Positions 51,040 to 58,586 of a DNA stretch of 64,000 bases are shown piece after piece. The notes under the pieces were generated by a model. That model was not told the origin of the DNA. It ran no database searches and saw nothing but the letters and a program-made list of their open reading frames with translations. Every line of letters starts with the position of its first letter. Within the stretch, counting starts at the first letter, position 1. The stretch comes from Caldifarciminota bacterium (lineage in GTDB: Bacteria; Hydrothermota; UBA3072), in assembly GCA_016930175.1 (NCBI GenBank), contig JAFGHJ010000003.1, positions 146,706 through 210,705 of the forward strand. Reading direction: 5' to 3'. A program made the position numbers and the translations under genes.

Positions 51040-51180
51040 ACACCCACATTTTTTAACCACAGAGCACACAGAGAAAAAAGAACACACAGAGACCACAGAG
51101 AATAAAGGATAGTGTTGTTTAAAACCCATCCCCCAATCCCAAAAATTATTATCACACTAAGAGCACAAAGAACACTAAGT
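51040..51180. repeat. Mosaic repeats between the lipid A operon and the TolB-like gene
   Basis: Contains 'accacagagcacacagagaa' (51056), 'agagaccacagagaataaag' (51088), 'aaaacccatcccccaatccc' (51121) and 'cacactaagagcacaaagaa' (51153). No gene is present in 50949-51252. It ends at the TTGACA of the next gene. Confidence 0.65.
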
Positions 51181-51182
51181 GT

Positions 51183-51211
51183 TTGACATTTTAGATATTT
51201 TTAATTATAAT
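51183..51211 (+). promoter_or_regulatory. Consensus promoter of the TolB-like lipoprotein
   Basis: TTGACA (51183-51188), 17 bp, TATAAT (51206-51211): perfect consensus. A 16-bp block around the -35 (aagtgtttgacatttt, 51177-51192) recurs at 58534-58549 before another secreted propeller gene. Confidence 0.8.
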
Positions 51212-51252
51212 TATTAGGATATAAAGAAAGTGTAAAAAATGCCGGAGGATAT

Positions 51253-52081
51253 ATGAGAAAAATATGGATAGGAGTTAGTTTAGTTGTTATATTTATTACC
51301 AGTTGCACAAAAACCTCTTATGAGGACGTAATAAGTTGTGAATCACTCAATTGGACGAGTGACGGGAAAGTGGTTTTCATTAGAGAGAAAGAAGTGTGGA
51401 AAACAGTAGAAGATATCGGTGTAAGGTCTGAGATTGTAAGCGATAGTACATGGTTGTACGAAATAAATGCTGATGGAAGTGGGAGAGAAGATAAAGGGCT
51501 TTTATTTGAAGATGCGGAGTTCGGAGACGGTGGTCTTTCTTCTGCCGGAGATTGGGTGGTATTTGGAGATGCGGATACTAACATCTGGGTGGTAAGAAGA
51601 GATGGAAGGGGTTTACAGCAAATAGGAGAAGGTAGAAATCCCGATTTTTCTCCCGATGCTTCACAGATTGTATATGAAAAACCTGATAATGGGATATGGA
51701 TAATGGATAGGGATGGAGGGAATGATCATCAGATAATTGCGGAAGGAGGGGGGGTAGCCTGGTCTCCTGATGGAGGTAGGATTGCGTATGTTTCTGGAGA
51801 ACTCTTTATTTCTGATACGTCAGGAAGTTTATTAGATTCGCTTGGGGGGGACTTCTCCTGATTGGAGCGCATCAAATACTAATAAACTTATTTACGGAAT
51901 TAAATACCCTAATCAACGCGTTATTATTATCGACTTAACAACAAGGGAAAGAGACACCACGTCACTTGCAGGATATACAGTGAGATGGGCACCGTCAGGG
52001 AACCATGTTATAATGAAAGATATAGAAGGATGGTATATAATTAATATTAATGGTACTAATAAATGGTACCTGCAACCATGA
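51253..52081 (+). pseudogene. TolB/WD40-like propeller lipoprotein, frameshifted at a G7 tract
   Basis: The first frame (51253-51861) has a lipoprotein signal (MRKIWIGVSLVVIFITSC, Cys18) and TolB-like repeats (INADGSGRED, VRRDGRGLQQIGEG, WSPDGGRIAYV). It ends in LGGDFS-stop right after a run of seven G (51844-51850). The other frame (from 51842 to 52081) continues the same repeat theme without a break: GGTSPDWSASNTNKLIYG to KWYLQP. One base added or lost at the G tract would restore a 275-residue protein. Sequencing error, slipped-strand phase variation or real decay cannot be told apart. A second G7 tract is at 51748-51754. Promoter and ribosome binding site (ccggagg) are good. Confidence 0.75.
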
Positions 52082-52256
52082 CATACTGTCATTGTAGATT
52101 GAAAAATGAAAATTATAAATTGGAAATTTAAGAAAAAAGGGAATAAAAAAGAACGATAATAGTTAAAATGAGGGAGTTTTGAAGAGGTTGTTAAAATCCA
52201 AAATTTATAAATTACAACATACAATTTGAAATTTTTTTGACAGGAGGTTATTAAAA
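52082..52256. repeat. AT-rich repeat stretch before the HEPN-MNT island
   Basis: Contains 'gattgaaaaatgaaaattat' (52097), related to A-rich 3' modules elsewhere, and 'ataaattacaacatacaatt' (52205-52226), which nearly repeats 105-126. No gene is present. Confidence 0.5.
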
Positions 52257-52441
52257 ATGAGGGGTAAAGTAAGTATAATTAAAAAATTATTTGTTATCCA
52301 ATTATTTACCGTATCTTTGTTAACTCTATCTGGGGAACCATATTCGTTTTAGCCGGAACTACAGGGTTGGTTCTATTGACATTTGAAGACAAAACCTTTA
52401 TTATTACGATTATGATCATTGAGTTTTGGGAGCGTATATAA
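52257..52441 (+). pseudogene. Broken small membrane-protein ORF before HEPN
   Basis: A strong ribosome binding site (caggagg, 52241-52247) precedes ATG 52257, which opens 31 codons (MRGKVSIIKKLFVIQLF...) ending at TAG 52350. In another frame the DNA continues as a hydrophobic sequence NSIWGTIFVLAGTTGLVLLTF to WERI, ending at TAA 52439-52441, whose last A is the A of the HEPN ATG. A frameshift near 52315-52325 would join them into a protein of about 60 residues with two hydrophobic segments. Not recognised. Confidence 0.45.
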
Positions 52442-52842
52442 TGGGAAACGATGAAAAAGTTAAATACTGGATAGATATTTCTAAATATGATTTAGAAACA
52501 GCCGAAGCAATGTTAAAGAGTAAAAAGTTTTTATATGTAGGATTTATGTGTCATCAGGCTATTGAAAAAATCCTGAAAGGCTACTATTACGCCACACAAA
52601 AAGAAGTTCCCCCTTTTACCCATAATTTAACATATTTAGCGGAGAAATGTAATATTTATAAAGAATTTTCAGATGAATATAAAGACCTTATCGATACCTT
52701 GGAACCACTTAATGTCGAAGCAAGATATCCAACTTATAAAAAGAAATTACTGCAAAATCTGAATCAGAAAAAATGTTTGGGAATACTCGAGCAAACAAAA
52801 AAATTATACCAATGGATAAAAAAGAAGCTGTCCAAAAAGTAA
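52441..52842 (+). CDS. HEPN-domain protein (candidate toxin of a HEPN-MNT pair)
   Basis: 133 residues, all helical, of the PF05168 HEPN type: KVKYWIDISKYDLETAEAML, FMCHQAIEKILKGYYYA, HNLTYLAE, and EARYP. HEPN proteins are often RNases paired with a nucleotidyltransferase that modifies or neutralises them. An R-x4-6-H pattern is not clear here, so RNase activity is uncertain. The start is ATG 52441, overlapping the preceding stop (TAATG); an upstream TTG at 52426 is less likely. It overlaps the MNT gene by 31 bp. Confidence 0.85.
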   Translation: MGNDEKVKYWIDISKYDLETAEAMLKSKKFLYVGFMCHQAIEKILKGYYYATQKEVPPFTHNLTYLAEKCNIYKEFSDEYKDLIDTLEPLNVEARYPTYKKKLLQNLNQKKCLGILEQTKKLYQWIKKKLSKK

Positions 52843-53123
52843 GGAAATATTCGAATTTGGTCAAAAACCATTTCCCAGTGAAAATGGTAATACTATATGG
52901 CTCCTATGCTAAGTCAAAAGCAAGAAAGGATAGTGATATAGATGTAGCGGTGATAGTTGACGAAACAAATAAAGATTTTTTAACATCGGAAGTTGAATTA
53001 TATAAATTGAGGAGAAATATAGACATACGTATAGAGCCTATTTTACTTGAAAAAAATAATGATGAAAGTGGTTTCTTAGAACAAATTTTGAAGGAAGGCT
53101 TAGTTGTATATAGTAAAGAATAA
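52812..53123 (+). CDS. MNT-type minimal nucleotidyltransferase (candidate antitoxin)
   Basis: 103 residues from ATG 52812. The pol-beta-like signature is GSYAKSKARKDSDID: Gly30-Ser31, ten residues, then Asp42-x-Asp44. A further acidic residue (DIRIEP) supplies the third metal ligand. MntA-like enzymes AMPylate their HEPN partner. A longer frame from 52773 exists, but it would add 13 residues inside the HEPN gene. Gene order is HEPN then MNT. No other defence gene is near. Confidence 0.88.
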   Translation: MDKKEAVQKVRKYSNLVKNHFPVKMVILYGSYAKSKARKDSDIDVAVIVDETNKDFLTSEVELYKLRRNIDIRIEPILLEKNNDESGFLEQILKEGLVVYSKE

Positions 53124-53149
53124 AGTATTGAGAAATGCTTTCTACAATA

Positions 53150-53323
53150 ACGGGTGAGGTTGGTTTTAAACAATACGAAAATATATTTTTCTTTTGTTGT
53201 TCTCTGTGAGTTTAGTTTTTTTCTGTGTTCTCTGTGGTAAAATTGTTTTTTTGGGAGGTTGGGTAGGATAAAACAACATCATTTTTCTTTGTGATCTTTG
53301 TGTGCTTTGTGGTTCAATTCTCT
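53150..53323. repeat. Mosaic repeats between MNT and plsY
   Basis: Contains 'gttggttttaaacaatacga' (53159), 'gttctctgtgagtttagttt' (53199), 'tctgtgttctctgtggtaaa' (53222), 'gggaggttgggtaggataaa' (53252) and 'tttgtgatctttgtgtgctt' (53288). It is the plus-strand version of the composite at 24155-24215. Confidence 0.6.
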
Positions 53324-53902
53324 TTAGAAAATCGGTTCTTCTTCTCCTCTGATCAGCCTTCCTATATTTTTCCTGTGAGTTATAAAAACCAGGATTGTTA
53401 TCAAAACCGATATATATAAAACGCTTCTGTACATAGGCCGGGAGAGATAGAAATATAAAATCGGTAAAGAAAGAGCAGCTGTTAGGGAGCCAACGGAAAT
53501 TCTTCTTGTAATAGCAACAAGTATACTCCAAACGCCGAAAGCGATGAGTGCGGGTAAGGGCATGAGCGCTACAATCCCACCGAAGCCTGTAGCTACTCCC
53601 TTTCCCCCTTTGAAACGCAGAAAAGGCGTCGTCATATGTCCTATAATTGCTCCAAGAAGGGCAAGAATACCTGCGGGTACTGAGATATCGGAAAAATAAA
53701 TTACTGGCAGAAAACCCTTTAAAAAATCAAGAATAAAAACGAAAACTCCTTCTTTTTTACCGACAACCCTAAAGACGTTTGTAGCTCCGATGTTTCCGCT
53801 TCCTTTTTCTCTGAGGTTTACGCCTTTAACTTTACCTACAAGAAAACCGAAAGGAATGCTTCCGAGAAAATAGGCACCGATGAACGCTAACGCTTCCCAC
53901 AT
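53324..53902 (-). CDS. plsY: Acyl-phosphate glycerol-3-phosphate acyltransferase
   Basis: Makes lysophosphatidic acid from glycerol 3-phosphate and acyl phosphate, the first membrane step of phospholipid synthesis. All three PlsY motifs are present: LGSIPFGFLVGK, GSGNIGATNVFR and LRFKGGKGVATGFG, with several membrane helices in 192 residues. It lies 6 bp after der on the same strand, an order (DUF512-der-plsY) common in bacteria. Confidence 0.95.
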   Translation of the reverse strand: MWEALAFIGAYFLGSIPFGFLVGKVKGVNLREKGSGNIGATNVFRVVGKKEGVFVFILDFLKGFLPVIYFSDISVPAGILALLGAIIGHMTTPFLRFKGGKGVATGFGGIVALMPLPALIAFGVWSILVAITRRISVGSLTAALSLPILYFYLSRPMYRSVLYISVLITILVFITHRKNIGRLIRGEEEPIF

Positions 53903-53908
53903 AAGAAC

Positions 53909-55174
53909 TTACCCCCTTTTAAATTTTAATGAAATTGGTATTCCTTTAAAATCGATATTCTTTCTTATTCTGTTCTCCAGATATCTTCTATACTGTTCAT
54001 CAAAATTTTTATCCGCGTTCGTATTCAAGGTAATTTTTCCCCTGTGCTCTTTTAGCGAATATAGTTCAACTTTTTTTGTTGAACCCGGCGGAGGACGGTA
54101 AGCGATCGCTTTTTTTACCACGGATTCAAGTTCGGGCTTTTTTTTATCTAATTTATCGACAATTTCCAGGGCAGTAGCTAAAGATTTTTCTATCCCGTGC
54201 ATTTTTAAAGAAGAAATAGACATTCTCGGTATCCAATCGAAAATCGAGAGTTCTCTGTCATAATACTTAAGAATTTTTTCCGTTTTCTCTTCCGGTACAA
54301 GATCAAATTTCGACAGTAGTATAATAAGCGGAGTTCCCCGATCAATTGCCCATCGGATTATATTCTTATCCTGTTTGCTTACCTTTTTTGTCGAGTCTAC
54401 GAGAACAAGTACTATATCGGATTCTTCGATAGTTCTTATAGCCCTTAAGAAAGAGTAATATTCGAGAGAGTCCTTTAATTTTGATTTTCGCTTAAGCCCT
54501 GCCGTATCCACAAGGACAATTGTTCTTCCATTGTACTCCAGATAGGAATTGGTGCTGTCTCTTGTGGTTCCCGGTTCCTCTTTTGTGATGGTGCGTTCGT
54601 ACCCCATAATAGCGTTTACATAAGTTGATTTACCCGTATTAGGTTTTCCTATAACCCCTATGGTGGTTCCCTTAGCAATTTCTCCTTCCTCGCAATTTGA
54701 AAGAATCCACTTCAGAAGGTTTTCAACTCCATAATTATGTTGTGCAGAAATTTGAAAATTCTTATCCAGCACCATCTTTCCCAAATCGGAGAAGGCACTC
54801 CAGTCTTTGCCTTTATCCATTTTGTTGATAACCAGGGCTTTTTTCCCTCTGGCTTTTCTTACGTATTCGGTAATCTTCCTATCGAGAGAAGTAATGCCTT
54901 CTTTTCCATCCACTAACAACAAAACAATGTCGGCTTCCTCAAGAGCAAAAATTACCTGTTCTCTTATCTGAGTTTCGAGCGGATCCCCTGAAAATAGAAG
55001 CCCGCCTGTATCGATTAAAATCAACGGTTTTCCTTCTCTTTCGACGACTCCATAAACCCTGTCTCTTGTAACACCGGGTTGCTTATCCACAATAGCGCTT
55101 TTTTTATTGAGTAGTCGGTTGAAAAGCGTTGACTTCCCGACATTTGGTTTTCCGACAATGGCAATTGTATTCAT
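53909..55174 (-). CDS. der: Ribosome biogenesis GTPase Der (EngA)
   Basis: Two GTPase domains in tandem: G1 GKPNVGKS (7-14) with DTGG, NKMD, and a second G1 GKPNTGKS with DTAGLKRKSK and SKFD, followed by a KH-like C-terminal domain ending in a run of basic residues. It acts in 50S subunit assembly. 421 residues is slightly short for the family. It overlaps the DUF512 gene by 4 bp (ATGA). Confidence 0.96.
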   Translation of the reverse strand: MNTIAIVGKPNVGKSTLFNRLLNKKSAIVDKQPGVTRDRVYGVVEREGKPLILIDTGGLLFSGDPLETQIREQVIFALEEADIVLLLVDGKEGITSLDRKITEYVRKARGKKALVINKMDKGKDWSAFSDLGKMVLDKNFQISAQHNYGVENLLKWILSNCEEGEIAKGTTIGVIGKPNTGKSTYVNAIMGYERTITKEEPGTTRDSTNSYLEYNGRTIVLVDTAGLKRKSKLKDSLEYYSFLRAIRTIEESDIVLVLVDSTKKVSKQDKNIIRWAIDRGTPLIILLSKFDLVPEEKTEKILKYYDRELSIFDWIPRMSISSLKMHGIEKSLATALEIVDKLDKKKPELESVVKKAIAYRPPPGSTKKVELYSLKEHRGKITLNTNADKNFDEQYRRYLENRIRKNIDFKGIPISLKFKRG

Positions 55175-56424
55175 TTGATATTTCCGAGTTCTAACACATT
55201 GTAAGGGCTTACAATAATTCTTTTTCGCAAGGCTTCTTTTAAATTTTTAAGAGAACATCCATCTATGAACAATTCATCTCTGTTAACGATATCAGGGGGT
55301 AAAATCACAACATCGAAATCCCTTACGGAAAGAAGTCCCATTAAGTCCCAACCTCCGAGTAAAGCAGCGACCTCTACAGAATTTCCAAAGTATCTATTCC
55401 TGACCGCGATAACCTCTGTGTTTATTCCTGCTTTTCTAAATTTATCCGCAAGTTTATTTATAATATCACAGGCGAGAGTTCCTGTAACAAGAAGCACATT
55501 TCCTTCAAAATCAGGTACCTTCAGAGACTTTAGCCCATCAAGGAATTTCCTTGCCATGCCAATTCCATTCTCTAATTGAGGAAAATCATCGTAATGCTTA
55601 TAAGACGGAATTGTGTTTTTTGTTTTGATATAGAATTCGTCTGCGAGATAAATGATTGTACTTCCTCTTTTTCTTTTTGTTTCTACTTGATATGGTTCGC
55701 TTAATTTTATTATTTCGTTCATCCATTTTGGAGTCGGAGGTTCGATGTAAGGCAGTCCGTCTCGCAGGGCAGTTAATCCCACAGGAACAATACCAATAGA
55801 TTCAACCGCTGAGATAGACAGAAGATCTTCTATTGTTTCGTGAAGAAATTCTCCGTCGTTCACACCGGGCAAAAGAACAATCTGTGTATGCAGTTTTATT
55901 CCTGCTTCACTAAGCTTTTTCAAGTCTTCTTTTATCTTTCCCGCTTTTTTATTTCTCATCATCACGATTCTTTTTTTCGGGTTTGTTGTATGGACGGAAA
56001 TATAAAGAGGACTGAGTTTCAATTTGGAAACTCTCTCAAAGTCTTTATTGGTAAAATTTGTTAGAGAAAGATAATTTCCGTAGAGAAAAGACATGCGGTA
56101 ATCGTCATCTTTTGCGAGTAAAGATTCCCTCACATCATTCGGGTTCTGGTTTATAAAACAAAATGTACAATTATTCTTACATAACTTCATTTTAAACTCT
56201 GAAGGTTCTATGCCGAGTGTTTCCGCTTCTTCCTTCTCAATATTATAAAAACGGGTCCGTTTTCCATCCGAGATTTCAATATTTAGAAATGTTCCTGTTT
56301 CAAAGAATTTCAAGTCGAGCGCATCATTTATCTCTTTATTGTCAATCGAAATAAGATGATTTCCGGCTTTTACGCCGAGTTTATCGGCAATCGAACTTTT
56401 CTTTACTCTTTCTATCTTAATCAT
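55171..56424 (-). CDS. DUF512 radical-SAM protein with N-terminal PDZ domain
   Basis: The N-terminal 45 residues form a PDZ-like domain (SSIADKLGVKAGNHLISIDNK). CKNNCTFC (Cys82, Cys86, Cys89) is a radical-SAM 4Fe-4S motif; FINQNPNDVRESLLAKDDDYRMSFLYGN and TGTLACDI are typical of DUF512/YloN-type proteins. The function of the family is unknown, but it is regularly placed before der, suggesting RNA or ribosome-related work. 417 residues. There is no recognisable promoter in the repeat-containing gap upstream. Confidence 0.88.
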   Translation of the reverse strand: MIKIERVKKSSIADKLGVKAGNHLISIDNKEINDALDLKFFETGTFLNIEISDGKRTRFYNIEKEEAETLGIEPSEFKMKLCKNNCTFCFINQNPNDVRESLLAKDDDYRMSFLYGNYLSLTNFTNKDFERVSKLKLSPLYISVHTTNPKKRIVMMRNKKAGKIKEDLKKLSEAGIKLHTQIVLLPGVNDGEFLHETIEDLLSISAVESIGIVPVGLTALRDGLPYIEPPTPKWMNEIIKLSEPYQVETKRKRGSTIIYLADEFYIKTKNTIPSYKHYDDFPQLENGIGMARKFLDGLKSLKVPDFEGNVLLVTGTLACDIINKLADKFRKAGINTEVIAVRNRYFGNSVEVAALLGGWDLMGLLSVRDFDVVILPPDIVNRDELFIDGCSLKNLKEALRKRIIVSPYNVLELGNIK

Positions 56425-56584
56425 TTTTTAAATAGCCACAAAGACACTAAGTCACGAAGCCACATCCCGCCTTTATTATTTATTTTTGCTAAACCTGAAC
56501 ATAGATATTGTCTCTTTATGTGTTTTTGTTAATAGAAATCATTAACTTGCAGAAAGGTTGGCTAAAAATATTTAAAATATTTAA

Positions 56585-57193
56585 TTAATGTTCAATTTTA
56601 ATTTTGCCTTTATTTAAACCGGCAATTCTCAGAAGAGCGTCTTTATCTTCCCAGTCATCAAAGGTACTTTTCTTTATTTTCCCCTTCTTGATCTCAACGC
56701 TGCCGTTGCCGGCTGGTGAAGAAATCGTAATCTTGCAGTCGATTTTGTTTTCTTTCAAACTACTGATAAGGTCTACCGCCAGAATTTCTCCTAGATCTAC
56801 TTCTTTCTTTCCTTTTTTAATTATTTCTATAAGTAATTTTCCGGAGTCAATTCTTTTCTTAACTTTTTTAAGCAATACATCGACATCGAATGGCTTTGTC
56901 AGATAATCGGTAGCTCCGAGTTCGTATCCTTTAGAATAATCATCGAGTTCGGATTTGACTGTTAAAAAGGTAAAGGGGATTAATGGATGTTTTTTTCGAA
57001 TTGCTTTAAGAAATTCGAAACCATCCATTTCGGGCATTATAACATCTGATATTATTAAATCCGGAGTAGCTTTCTTTATAATTTCCAACCCCTCTTTTCC
57101 GTTTTCTGCTGTTTTGACCTCATACCCTGCTTTTTCAAGAGCTTTTCTTATGATCATGCGTAAGGCTTTATTATCTTCTAACACTAAAATCAT
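56585..57193 (-). CDS. Response regulator with DUF4388-like C-terminal remnant
   Basis: Receiver domain (1-118) with phosphoacceptor Asp50 (LIISDVIMPEMDG), acidic Glu6-Asp7, switch Thr (FLTVKSE) and Lys (TKPFD). The C-terminal 80 residues (EIKKGKIKKSTFDDWEDKDALLRI) look like a short DUF4388/PATAN-type module, with no DNA-binding helix seen. The start overlaps the kinase stop by one base, making a coupled pair. Output is probably protein-protein; the DUF4388 protein at 35368-36306 is a possible member of the same system, which is a guess. Confidence 0.8.
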   Translation of the reverse strand: MILVLEDNKALRMIIRKALEKAGYEVKTAENGKEGLEIIKKATPDLIISDVIMPEMDGFEFLKAIRKKHPLIPFTFLTVKSELDDYSKGYELGATDYLTKPFDVDVLLKKVKKRIDSGKLLIEIIKKGKKEVDLGEILAVDLISSLKENKIDCKITISSPAGNGSVEIKKGKIKKSTFDDWEDKDALLRIAGLNKGKIKIEH

Positions 57194-57900
57194 TAGTCCT
57201 CCTTCCGTCTACCTTTACTGCTTCTTCGTTCTTTTCCCGACCTTCTATCTACGTAATGAAAATCTGTAGGCATTTCGATAATAAATTTCGTTCCTTCACC
57301 TGGGTTACTCTCGACGCTAATTTTTCCAAAATGTTCATTCACAATTTTCTTAACTAAAGATAAGCCGATGCCCGTTCCTTTCTTCTTTCTGGATTTGAAG
57401 TTCTTAAAAATCGAGTTTATGTCTCCTTTTATGCCCGAACCGTTATCTTTAACCCATATCTCGACCATGCTTTTTCCTAAAATCCTTCCTCCTAACTCTA
57501 TTCGCCCCTTATTTCCGACCTCTTCATAAGCATTATGTATCAGATTTACCAGCACGGATTTCATAAGATTTTTGTCGCAAAAAACAGCCGGAAAATCGTC
57601 GCTGAAGCTCAAATCAATAGAAGAACCATCTCCGGTTACTATTTCTGCGCTCTCTATGCTTAATTTCTTAATATTAATCTTTTCCAGTTTTAAATCAAGA
57701 GCTCCTGATAAACTCAGGACGTCGAATGTTATATCCTGCAGATATTTTAATTCTTCAAAGAGTGTGTCGCTAATTTCTTTTACGTCGCCGCTTCCCATGT
57801 CTCTCAGCATTTTGATCCCTGTTTTGAGTCCGGCAATGGAATTTTTGATTTCGTGAGATATTAAAGATATAGCTTCTTTATCCTTTAATTCACCTTTCAT
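57193..57900 (-). CDS. Small cytoplasmic histidine kinase without sensor domain
   Basis: 235 residues. The H box is SLISHEIKNS with His16, close to the N-terminus, so there is no sensor or membrane domain. The ATPase boxes follow in order: N box NLIHNAYEEV, G1 DNGSGI, F-like NSIFKNFKSRKKKG and G2 GTGIGLSLV. The tail is basic, RRSGKERRSSKGRRKED. It probably needs a partner protein for input. ATG 57900 has a weak ribosome binding site (aggagaatg). It is paired with the regulator downstream. Confidence 0.9.
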   Translation of the reverse strand: MKGELKDKEAISLISHEIKNSIAGLKTGIKMLRDMGSGDVKEISDTLFEELKYLQDITFDVLSLSGALDLKLEKINIKKLSIESAEIVTGDGSSIDLSFSDDFPAVFCDKNLMKSVLVNLIHNAYEEVGNKGRIELGGRILGKSMVEIWVKDNGSGIKGDINSIFKNFKSRKKKGTGIGLSLVKKIVNEHFGKISVESNPGEGTKFIIEMPTDFHYVDRRSGKERRSSKGRRKED

Positions 57901-58190
57901 TCTCCTTAAATTTTAATCTTATAATCAAACATGTCAAGCCTCCCTACCACGCCGCCAAAAAAATATTCTCACACAGAGACACAGAGAACACAAAGTAACA
58001 AAAAAAATTATATTTTGTTTGTTTAAAACCCCCATCCCCACCAAAGCTAAGAGAAACAACAAATGGCACGAATTACACGAATGGTTTTATTATTTTCGTT
58101 TTTTGACCACAGACCAGTTGCCAGTGATGATTATAGAGGTTGTATGAACCTCTTGACTTATGTGGTTCGTTTCATATATTTTCAAGGTGA
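57901..58190. repeat. Mosaic repeats upstream of tRNA-Leu(CAA)
   Basis: 57968-57998 reads 'ctcacacagagacacagaga'. 57997-58105 is about 100 bp closely like 41358-41460, with shared words 'gtttaaaacccccatcccca' and 'gaaacaacaaatggcacgaa'. No gene is present. The tRNA promoter follows at 58153. Confidence 0.65.
58153..58180 (+). promoter_or_regulatory. Predicted promoter of tRNA-Leu(CAA)
   Basis: TTGACT (58153-58158), 16 bp, TATATT (58175-58180), about 10 nt before the mature tRNA 5' end. Confidence 0.7.
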
Positions 58191-58277
58191 GCCGGAGTGG
58201 CGGAACTGGCAGACGCGGCGGACTCAAAATCCGTTGTCCCTTTAAAGGACTTGTGGGTTCAAATCCCTCCTCCGGCA
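58191..58277 (+). tRNA. tRNA-Leu, anticodon CAA
   Basis: The acceptor stem GCCGGAG (58191-58197) pairs with CTCCGGC (58270-58276), with discriminator A at 58277; CCA is not encoded. D-arm, anticodon loop CTCAAAA (anticodon CAA), a long variable arm (gttgtccctttaaaggactt) and the T-loop GTTCAAA are visible. The long variable arm and anticodon give a class II leucine tRNA. Confidence 0.95.
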
Positions 58278-58535
58278 TATTATTCGCCTTGCAGGCGAAA
58301 AAAGTTAAGTAGTTGAATCGTTGAATAGTTGAGTAGTCCCCCACAGCTCCCAAATGAAACCACGAAGACACAAAAAGCATAAAGTTTTATTTGTTTTTTA
58401 AGTTAACGGCTAAAAACCAACAACTAAGAGCTTATTTTGTTACGTGTAGAACATGTGTAGTACTTTTATTTTTTAGGTCAGCAGCTAAAGGCGAAGAGCA
58501 GAAATCTAAAGTGAACTAAAAATAGCGCGAATAAA
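58278..58535. repeat. Mosaic repeats between tRNA-Leu and the propeller gene
   Basis: A short hairpin (TTCGCC-ttgca-GGCGAA, 58283-58299) follows the tRNA but lacks a plus-strand T-run. Later modules: 'gaaaccacgaagacacaaaa' (58355), 'aagttaacggctaaaaacca' (58400) and 'ggtcagcagctaaaggcgaa' (58476). No gene is present in the 309-base gap. Confidence 0.55.
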
Positions 58536-58539
58536 GTGT

Positions 58540-58567
58540 TTGACATTTTTAAATCTTTTCGTATTAT
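58540..58567 (+). promoter_or_regulatory. Predicted promoter of the seven-repeat propeller gene
   Basis: TTGACA (58540-58545), 16 bp, TATTAT (58562-58567). The surrounding block aagtgtttgacatttt (58534-58549) is identical to 51177-51192. Confidence 0.65.
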
Positions 58568-58586
58568 ATTATAGTAAGGAGGATTT

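Noticed and set aside
52426..52440. TTG start adding five residues to the HEPN protein
   Set aside because: ATG 52441 overlaps the preceding stop in a coupling arrangement, and the extra residues are not family-like.
58283..58299. Hairpin after tRNA-Leu(CAA) as an intrinsic terminator
   Set aside because: The stem is only 6 bp and is followed by A residues, not T, on the plus strand.
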